Source of the DNA: Dendrobium chrysotoxum | Taxonomy: Eukaryota; Streptophyta; Magnoliopsida; Asparagales; Orchidaceae | DNA length: 64,000 nucleotides | Direction: 5' to 3' | Assembly: GCA_019925795.1 (NCBI GenBank) | Contig: CM034300.1 | Span: forward strand, 38,745,135-38,809,134 | Part shown: piece by piece, positions 56,706 through 64,000 of the stretch | How positions within the stretch are numbered: the stretch's first letter is position 1 | Layout of the letters: the number at the start of each line of letters is the position of its first letter | Position numbers and translations under genes: made by a program | The notes under the pieces: generated by a model | What the model was told of the DNA's origin: nothing | The model's database searches: none | Seen by the model: only the letters and a program-made list of their open reading frames with translations

Positions 56706-59700
56706 TCAAGCATTTATATCAATCACTCCTAATTTGGTCCTCAAAATGCTGAATGTGTCAAAGGCCAGTGTTTTAGTGAATATGTCAGCTAGCTAATTTT
56801 CAGTTGCTACATGATGTAGCTCAATGTCCCCTTTCATAACATGGTCCCTAATGAAGTGATGCCTTATATCAATGTGTTTGGTTCTAGAATATTAGATTGG
56901 ATTCTTAGAGATACAGATGGCACTAGTATTATCACACAAAATAAAAAATGTGCCCACAGGTAATCCTAAATCCAAGACTTGTTGCTTCAACCAATGAACT
57001 TGGGCCACACAACTCCCTAAGGCAATGTACTCAGCTTCAGCAGTGAAAAGTGCAACTGAGTTCTATTTTCTACTGGACCAGGAGACTAACGACTATCCTA
57101 TGAATTAACAAGTTCCAAAAGTGCTCTTTCTATCCACCCTACACCCTGCAAAGTCAGAATCAGAATATCCAATAATCTCAAAAGAGGTGCTGTGCCTAGG
57201 GTACCAGATTCCTAGGTTTAGGGTCCCTAAAAGATATCTAAGAATTTTCTTAACAGTAGTCAGATGGGACTCTTTGGGATCAGCCTAAAACCTAGCACAA
57301 AGATAGACACTAAACATGATATCAGGTCGGCTAGTAGTTAGGTAAAGTAGTGATCAAATTATTCCTCTATACTTTTTCTGATCAACTGATTTTCCACTTG
57401 AATCCTGATCTAACTGAACAGAGGAGCTCATGGGAGTGTTGATTGGCTTGGCTTTGTCCATTTCATATTTCTTCAAAATGTTCTTTGTGTATTTAGATTG
57501 ATTGAGAAATGTTCCATCATCCATTTGCCTTATACTAAACCCCAAAAAGTAGGACAATCCTCTCATCATACTCATTTCAAACTCCTTACTCATTGTTTTA
57601 GAAAACTCATCACATAAATATTTATCAGAAGATCCAAAAATTATATCATCAACATAGATCTGGACAATGAGTAAGTCATCCCCTATTCTCCTCAGAAAAA
57701 GGGTGGTGTTTATGCTCCCCTTAATAAACTCTCTTTAAAACAGGAATGTGCTAAGCCTCTCATACCAAGCTCTGGGTGCCTGTTTCAATCCATATAAGGC
57801 TTTTTTCAATTTGTAAACATGATTTGGATATTGGGAACTCTCAAAACTTGGGGGTTGTTCTATAAAAATATCCTCTTTTATTACCCCATTTAAAAAGGCA
57901 CTCTTGACATCCATTTGAAATAGCTTAAATCCCTTATAACAGGCAAAGGCTAGTAGCACTCTAATGGCTTCCAATCTAGCTACAGGGGCAAAGGTCTCCT
58001 CAAAATTAATCCCTTCAATCTCATTATACCCCTTAGCCACCAATCTTGCCTTATTCCTAACCACCACACCAGAATCATTCATCTTATTCTTAAAGACCCA
58101 CTTGGTTCCCACTATACTTTAATTTCTAGGTCTTTCTACTAACTCCCAAACATCATTCCTTCCAAATTGATTCAATTCTTCTTGCATAGCTAAGATCCAA
58201 AACTCATCCCAAAGGGCTTGATTGATGTTGGTGGGTTCAGTCATTGAGATAAAGGCAGAGTGGTTTACTTCCTTCCTAAGTCCATGCCTAGTCCTAACAC
58301 CTTCAGAAGGGTCTCCTAAGATCAGTTCTTTAGGATGACTCAAAGAATATCTCCAATCTTTAAGCAGTGTGGTTTGAGGTTCTACCCTTTCCTCCAGATT
58401 TGAATTTTCAACCCCTTGGGTAATCTCCTCTACCTCTTCTTCTTCCTCAACTCTATTCACCTTAGGATCAGATTCATCAAACACCACATGAGTTGTCTCT
58501 TCCACCACCAAAGTCCTCTTATTGAACACCCTAAAGGATTTCCCCACACTAGAATAGCCTAAGAACACTCCTTCATCAGATTTGGGGTCAAATTTTCCTA
58601 AGGGTGATTTCCCATTATTCAGAATGAAAACCTTACAGCCAAAGACATGGAGGTGGGACAGGTTTGGAGTTCTACCCTTAATAATCTCATAAGGTGTCTT
58701 GTTCAGATTTGATCTCACATTCACCCTATTCAGCACATAACAGGCAGTATTCACCGCTTGAGCCCAAAAGTATTTTGGAAGTGAATACTCAGTAAGCATT
58801 GCTCTAGCAGCTTCCATTAAGGTCCTGTTCTTTCTTTCAGCTACCCTGTTCTGCTGAGGGGTCCTAGAAGATGAAAAACTGTGACTAATCCCTTGCTCCT
58901 CATAGAAACTTCCAAACTTTATATTTTCAAACTCTCCACCATGATCACTATGAATAGTCAAGATCTCACAACCTAACTTCCTCTGAATCCAAGTGGAGAA
59001 GGAGTTAAACTCATCAAATGACTCAGATTTGTGTGATAGAAATTTAATCTAAGTGAACCTCGAGTAGTAATCTACAATCACAAACCCATAGACTTTCCCC
59101 CCTAAGCTGGCAGTACTAATGGGTCCAAAGAGATCCATGTGAAGGACTTGTAAAGTTCTAGAGGTGCTAATGTCCTTAACAGAGTGAAAGGAGGATTGAA
59201 CTTGCTTTCCTAACTGACAGGCATCACACAGGTGGTCCTTAGTGAACTTAAGCTTGGGCACACCTCTAACTAAGTCCTTTTGGGTGTCTCTCCTAAGGAT
59301 TTTCATACTGGCATGACACAATCTCCTATGCCAAAACCAAGACTCATCAACAGCAGTTTTTAAGTAAATTGATTTTTCAGCTTTAATGCAACTTACATCC
59401 AGCTTATAGACATTATTGATCCTTTGTCCCTGCAAAACAACTTTGTTATTTAAGCTTAAAATGCAGTAGGTGGGCAGGAATTTGATGCTGTATCTTTTGT
59501 CATAGAGTTGACTGATGCTTAGCAAGTTATGTTTCAGTCCATCTACAAGCAAAATATTATCAATCATAAAACTCTTTGAATCACCAATTATACTTAAACC
59601 TACCACCCTCCTGGTGGTGTTATCTCCAAGTGTAACCTTGCCTCCAGCTCTGGCCTCCAGTGAAATGAACTGATTTACATCTCCAGTCATGTGTCTAGAA

Positions 59701-59753
59701 CATTCACTGTCAAGGTACCACATGCTCTCACGAGGTCTTGTGTGAGAGCACAC
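56706..59753 (-). pseudogene. pol: E3 pol (full length, nonsense-riddled)
   Basis: 1016 codons in a single frame, from MCSHTRPRESMWYLD to GVIDINA-stop. It has no frameshift but has stops near 59047 (at the conserved Trp of FTWVKF), 58114, 57732 and 57351, and several in RNase H. Domains: protease with DSE instead of DSG, integrase finger (HRRLCHASMKILRR) and core with HSDHGGEF and the VAERKN Glu, RT with KTKWVF-like start (GTKWVFKNKMND) and YGLKQAPRAWYERL, then RNase H. YVDD is partly preserved near 57650. The loss of the protease Gly would inactivate maturation on its own. Confidence 0.94.
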
Positions 59754-59764
59754 CTACAAAATCA

Positions 59765-61576
59765 TCAAACGTCAGTTTTAGGAACCCAAACAGGTTTGGG
59801 TTCCTTCTTATGAAAAGAAGAATTTAATGCATGTGTGCTGTACTGTGAAACAGATAATTTAGCCCTCCACACCCAATGTGTACTACGATGAACAGTGCAG
59901 GTGTGGGAAATGTGTCCTAACATGCCACAAGGAAAACATCTAACTCCAGGAAAAGGGTTAACTAATCTACGTGGGTAATAGTGCCTCTTCCTAGGTCTGT
60001 ATGAAACATGCTTTGATGATTTTAAAGTAGATTCTACAAAAGGTGGAGGTGCATAAAACTGTGCAAACGTAGGAGGTGTTTCATTTTTCTCAAAAGCATT
60101 GATCTTAACTTTCAAAAATTCATTTTCTTTCTTTAAACTTGTAATTTGAAATTTCAAAGCACCATTGCTACTCTCCACTTCACATGCCATGTTGTCTAAT
60201 TCTTTAAAAGCTCTTTCTAAGTCAACATGCATGGTTTTCAATGAATCATGCTCAACAGTTAAATCAGAATGCTTTTTATTCAGTTCATCAAATTCATCAA
60301 GTAAATACATGTGATTACAATCAATAGTGGAATGATCCTTAATCAAAACTTCATGCTCTTTTTGCAAAGTCAAATAATCCAATTTCAAGCTAGCATGGGT
60401 TTTCTTAAGCTTCCTATATGATGCATGAATTTTTTCAGATACTTCAAGTAATTGATCGTAAGTAAGCTCACATACCTCTTCCTGGTCAGATTGATCAGGA
60501 TGATCATCAGCCATCAGACACAGATTTATTTCCTCCTCTTCAGCTTTAGTCTCAGAAGAGTCGAATGTAGAATCTGCCCATAATGACTTCTGAATCCGCT
60601 TCTTGTCCTTCATGAACTTGTGTTTCTCCTCACCCTTCTCCTTGCTTGGGTGAGCTTTAGGTGTAGGACAATCAGCCTTAATGTGTCCAGGCTTCCTGCA
60701 TTCAAAACAGACAGTGTCAGATGAACCCTTAAAATTTTTGTTGGACTTACCCTTGTTCCACTTCTGAAAGTTCTTGTGTTTCTTCCTTAGAAAGCTTTTG
60801 AATTGCCTAGTGATCAAGGCAACATCATCGCTATCAGACTCGAAAGCACTAGTATCACTCTCGTTGGCCTTCACTGCCACTATTTTCTCCTTCTTCTTCT
60901 CACATGCATCAAGCTGTCTTTGGTTCACCCCTTGCTCATAAGCAATGAGTGATCCAAGTAAGCTATCAATAGAATAAGTATTCAAATCTTTAGATTCAGT
61001 GATTGTAGTTATCTTAGCATCATATGAAGATGATAGAAATCTAAGAATTTTATTCACTCTCTCGTAGTTTTTAAGTTCTCTACCTAAGGCATGCAAAGAA
61101 GTGACGATTTGAGTGAATCTCGTATACATTTTAGAAATAGTTTCAGTAGGTTTCATGCAAAAAAGTTTGTAGTCATGAAGCAAAATATTTAACCTAGACT
61201 GTTTGACTTCAGTTATACCTTCATATGTAATGCACAATCTATCCCAGATTTCCTTACTAGTTGTACACGTAGAGACACGCATGTAATCCTCAAATTTTAA
61301 AGCACAGAAAAAATAATTCAAACATTTGTCATTCAATTATGCTAAGTCACGATCATCAAAAGTCCAATCAGTAAAGGGCAGTTCAATTTTAACATTGTTA
61401 ACCATCCTAAAAGGTTGTTCATATCCATCCTTAACTAGTATCCACATGCGATAATCAATTGATTGAAGAAAAGTGGACATGCGAGTTTTCCAAAAATCAA
61501 AAGGTATGTTATAAAACAATGGTGGTCATGTAATTGAATAACCTTCAGCAGTATTACGATTACCAAAGTTAGCCAT
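59765..61576 (-). pseudogene. gag: E3 gag
   Basis: Start at ATG 61576 (MANFGNRNTAEG), 603 codons in one frame to TGA at 59765. Internal stops: TGA near 61527 and TAA at 61336-61334; the last 523 codons are open. UBN2-like part (LLHDYKLFCMKPTETI), zinc knuckle CFECRKPGHIKADC, acidic patch, coiled coil (LKLDYLTLQKEHEVL) and second knuckle CFPCGMLGHISHTC. It ends eleven bases before pol opens in a different frame. Confidence 0.93.
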
Positions 61577-61615
61577 GGATCAAATTCAAAAGTGTTTAAA
61601 CTTAAATTTTGAATA

Positions 61616-61629
61616 CCTCTCTGATACCA
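61616..61629 (-). promoter_or_regulatory. E3 primer-binding site (tRNA-iMet)
   Basis: On the minus strand TGGTATCAGAGAGG, two bases after the 5' LTR, matches the first 11 bases of the plant iMet site. Confidence 0.92.
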
Positions 61630-62305
61630 CTTGAAAGTTTGATAGGGATGTTAAGCCCTGATGAACTAGTCCCGAGGCTAACCAAGAGGGAGGGGGGGTG
61701 AATTGGTTATATAAAAAATCGAGTGCTATGATATGCAGCAGAAATAAGTAAATACTCAAACGAAAAGATTAAACACAAATTTCACCCAAGCAGATAATCA
61801 CAGAAAAACTAAAGTGCAGAAAGTAATCAGAAAGAACACACACTAGAATTTTATAGTGGTTCGGTCAACTTGACCTACGTACACTCCCTGGATCCTCCCC
61901 TTTGGGTATTGCACTAACTCAAAGTGTCTCTCCTTTTGCTCCCACAGCAAGGCAGAGAAGCCTGTACAAAAACCTCCTTTCCACCGACACGGAGAGGCAG
62001 AGAACCCAACCTCCTTTTGCTTCCTCCTGAAGCAGGCAGAGAACCTCGGACTCCTTTCGCTTCCTTCTGAAGCAGGCAGAGAACCCCGGATCTTCTTGCA
62101 AATGATCCTCTCACAAAGAACACCAACACGACGAAAGACGACGAGCAAAGAAGACGACTCTGATCCTTTCTTAGAGCAACCTACATGAACCCCTCATGAA
62201 CTCCCCCTCACAAGATCCTCTCTCTCTCTCCCAAACTCTCTTTCTCTCTAGGGTTTCTCTGGAAAGAAAAGTGAAAAAAGATTTTTCTTGTTGAAAGAAA
62301 AAGAT

Positions 62306-62313
62306 CTTTTATA
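62306..62313 (-). promoter_or_regulatory. TATA box TATAAAAG, E3 5' LTR
   Basis: CTTTTATA on the plus strand, same context as in the 3' LTR. It would drive the genomic RNA; palindromes lie just upstream on the minus strand and the GA-rich leader just downstream. Confidence 0.68.
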
Positions 62314-62344
62314 GGAGGGCTCAAAATCTGGCCTAAATCTCAAC

Positions 62345-63010
62345 TTGTGGGCCTAGATCATCCAGGATGATCGATAGATCATCCTGTACGATCAGTTCAA
62401 AATCAACTGTTTTAGCCTGGACGATCTGGCTCTTCTGGACGATCAGTGGAAAAAGTTATTCATATCATCCCGTATGATTTTGCGATCGTTCGGGATGATT
62501 AGTGTAAATTCAGGAATTTCATCCAGAAGATCGCTCTGGCCGTCCAGAGAAACTGGCTCTGGACGACCAAAAAATGACTTGATCGTCCAGGACGAGATGG
62601 ATATCGTCCTGTACGATTACTTCAAAAAGTGCCGAAATCGTCCTGAGCACCGCTCTGGACGTACAGCTAAAACACACTTGATGATGATGATCGTCCAGGA
62701 TGATATGATCGTATCAATCAAATGTTAATTGCTTTCCTTAATTACCAGACTAATTTAGGCATGATTATACAGTATCGTCTAGGATGATACACGTATCGTC
62801 CGGGATGATCAGACCAAATATCTTAAAATAAAAACTTGCCTAACTTGATCCGGCGGATGAGAATTTCTTATTTGAGCATACCATCCCATACGATGTCGGG
62901 ATCATCCATGATGATCTGTTTAATCAGACAGACTTAACTTTGTCGCCCTGATTAGAGTTTCTATTTTTACTTGATCGTCCAGGATGATGTGAATATTGTC
63001 TAGGATGATC
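62345..63010. repeat. Palindrome array (E3 5' LTR)
   Basis: GATCATCCAGGATGATC-type and ATCGTCCAGGACGA-type dyads, for example at 62356, 62581, 62688, 62788 and 62973, with partial CpG loss. Confidence 0.86.
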
Positions 63011-63261
63011 TGAATAAAAAATTGAACAAAAACTCTAATTCACTCAAGCTCTCCCCCTGAGTGTGTGTGTGTAAGGTTACATAGCTAGGGGATCAGTTAC
63101 ATTTCAATTGACTCAAGAAAAGGAAAATAGTACACTTAGACACACTTGGACTCGATCTTGAATTGGCTTGAGTTGCTCGTGATCTTTTGTGCCTGAAATG
63201 GGTTAGCCAAGAAAAACATAATAGAAACATGTTTGTCATCATCAAAACCAGATTTGCAACA

Positions 63262-63266
63262 AGAAA
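63262..63266. repeat. Right target-site duplication AGAAA of E3
   Basis: Exact match to 51712-51716. After it the G1 LTR resumes with TTAGCTCAGG, parallel to TTAGCTCGG at about 1587. Confidence 0.93.
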
Positions 63267-64000
63267 TTAGCTCAGGTCAGCTAGGGTAGGTCGTGAACGG
63301 GATGGGGAAGGCTGGCTCCGGGTTCAGTCTTGGAGGTAGAGTCGGATGGGAGCATGGCTTTGGCCTTGGCTAGGTCACCTGAATGGGAAGAGGGGGCCAG
63401 AGGGGTTTCTATGAATAGGAGAAGCAAATAGAGGGCATGATGTTGGATGGCTTCAGCCTTCTCCTTGGATCTATGAACCAGAGGAGGCAGAGAGGAGAGG
63501 GGGGCTTCTGCTTCTCTGGATGGAATAAGCAAGAGAAAAAAATGAGTGAGAGAGGAAGAACTTGTGAATGAATGGAGACAGGACTATGTATGGAGGAAAT
63601 GCATGCCAAAAACCCTGAAGGGAAATTCACCATTTTTCATTCGTTATTGCAGTCACTAAAACACGCGAATGGAGCTGAAGTAGTTGAGGATTAGATACGG
63701 ACCACTGTAATTTAATTTTTTCCCTCGGATCTAGCTTCCTAACTTAGAGGAAAAAATTCAAACAGCTTAAAAAGGGATTTAAATTTTAATTGGAATTAAG
63801 CTAAACCCACTATGGTTAAAATTAAGCCTGAGTTAGGTCCAATCCAAGTGAATTTGGGCTAGTTTGGGTTCAATGCGATCAGATTTAATTAATTTACAAA
63901 AATCAAATCTAATTTATTATTAATTTCAGTCAAATTGAGATCAACGAGGCTCACTCAATTTGATCAAATGTGCTCGAGGGCAAATTATGTTAAAATTGAG

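Larger units (their letters stand above)
51717..63261 (-). mobile_element. E3: Sirevirus-type Ty1/copia retrotransposon with ORF3, inside G1 LTR
   Basis: 11.5 kb, minus strand. 5' LTR 61632-63261, primer site, gag 61576-59765, pol 59753-56706, internal palindrome cluster, ORF3 54797-53658, polypurine tract, 3' LTR 51717-53370. It is the most complete copy by layout. gag, pol and ORF3 each keep a single frame along their full length, and are interrupted only by nonsense codons. Confidence 0.95.
61632..63261 (-). repeat. E3 5' LTR
   Basis: 1630 bp, TGAAAGTTTG to TTTGCAACA on the plus strand. Tandem block 61935-62100, TATAAAAG (minus) at 62313-62306, palindromes 62345-63010. Confidence 0.94.
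1..64000 (-). mobile_element. G1: giant Tat/Ogre-type Ty3/gypsy LTR retrotransposon, decayed, spans the window
   Basis: Minus-strand fragments of gag, protease, RT, RNase H, a second RNase H-like domain and integrase occur in the right order between two direct repeats (1-~2350 and ~48345-64000). Two RNase H domains, LTRs of about 4 kb, and tandem repeats between integrase and the 3' LTR are known traits of the Tat/Ogre lineage. The internal part is interrupted by four insertions: E2, beta with E1, alpha with E4, and E3 in the LTR. Removing them leaves about 20.8 kb in the window, and the 3' LTR still lacks about 1.8 kb that lies before base 1. Every coding block has stops and frameshifts. The element ends and its own target duplication lie outside the window. 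Confidence 0.88.
48345..64000 (-). repeat. G1 5' LTR (interrupted by E3; runs past window end)
   Basis: 50115-51716 plus 63262-64000 repeats 1-~2315 in the same orientation. The part from about 48345 to 50114 has no partner in the window because the 3' LTR is cut by the start. A TG at 48345 (TGATGCTTG) is a plausible left end. With E3 removed the LTR is about 4.1 kb, assuming that it ends about 35 bp past base 64000. The small ORFs at 51120-51386 and elsewhere are shared LTR sequence without domains. Confidence 0.72.

Noticed and set aside
1..64000. Host genes, tRNA or rRNA genes
   Set aside because: No exon-like conserved protein other than retroelement proteins was recognised, and I saw no clear tRNA cloverleaf or rRNA segment; short host exons could be missed without a search.

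Overview
This is plant (angiosperm) nuclear DNA made almost entirely of nested LTR retrotransposons. The evidence is a Tat/Ogre-type Ty3 element with two RNase H domains, Sirevirus-type Ty1/copia elements primed by initiator tRNA-Met, 5-bp target duplications, and frequent CpG decay (TG/CA in place of CG). I see no host gene, tRNA, rRNA, CRISPR array or prokaryotic feature. The species cannot be named from the sequence.

Layout. (1) The outer element, called G1, is a giant minus-strand Ty3/gypsy element of the Tat/Ogre type that runs off both ends of the window. Its 3' LTR is at 1-~2350 and its 5' LTR at ~48345-64000. These two share a direct repeat: base 1 matches ~50115, and 2311 matches ~64000 once an insertion is removed. 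Between them, in minus-strand order, lie a 5' leader, gag (~42863 to 39041), protease (39040 to 38818, then 27498 to ~27000), a linker (26900 to 26312, then 10027 to ~9800), reverse transcriptase (~9800 to 8640), RNase H, a second RNase H, integrase with a GPY/F motif (to ~6400), and a 3' UTR with tandem repeats (2400-4890). Without insertions it would be about 22 kb. (2) E2 (27499-38817, minus) is an old Sirevirus that splits the G1 protease. (3) An ORF-less TG...CA unit, 'beta' (10028-26311, target duplication AGGAC), splits the G1 linker. Sirevirus E1 (10056-19765, plus, duplication ACCCA) sits 28 bp inside beta. (4) A shorter inverted relative, 'alpha' (43149-~47190), sits in the G1 5' leader and carries a solo Sirevirus LTR, E4 (43437-45282, duplication GGTTT). 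(5) Sirevirus E3 (51717-63261, minus, duplication AGAAA) sits inside the G1 5' LTR.

The three full Sireviruses share gag, pol (protease, integrase, RT, RNase H), and in E2 and E3 a third ORF downstream of pol; E1 has lost that ORF by a ~1.9-kb deletion. All three are dead copies with stops or frameshifts, so any current activity would need a master copy elsewhere.

The most interesting material is non-coding. The Sirevirus LTRs carry arrays of a palindrome of consensus GATCGTCCNGGACGATC, often in pairs. The same palindrome recurs inside E2 and E3 just upstream of ORF3. A conserved 16-bp stem-loop exposes the polypurine tract and the LTR start. The gag-pol junction is an odd conserved stop-rich sequence. 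Beta is a ~6.6-kb coding-free LTR-like unit with extreme composition swings. All calls come from reading the sequence and from knowledge of the families; no database search was run.
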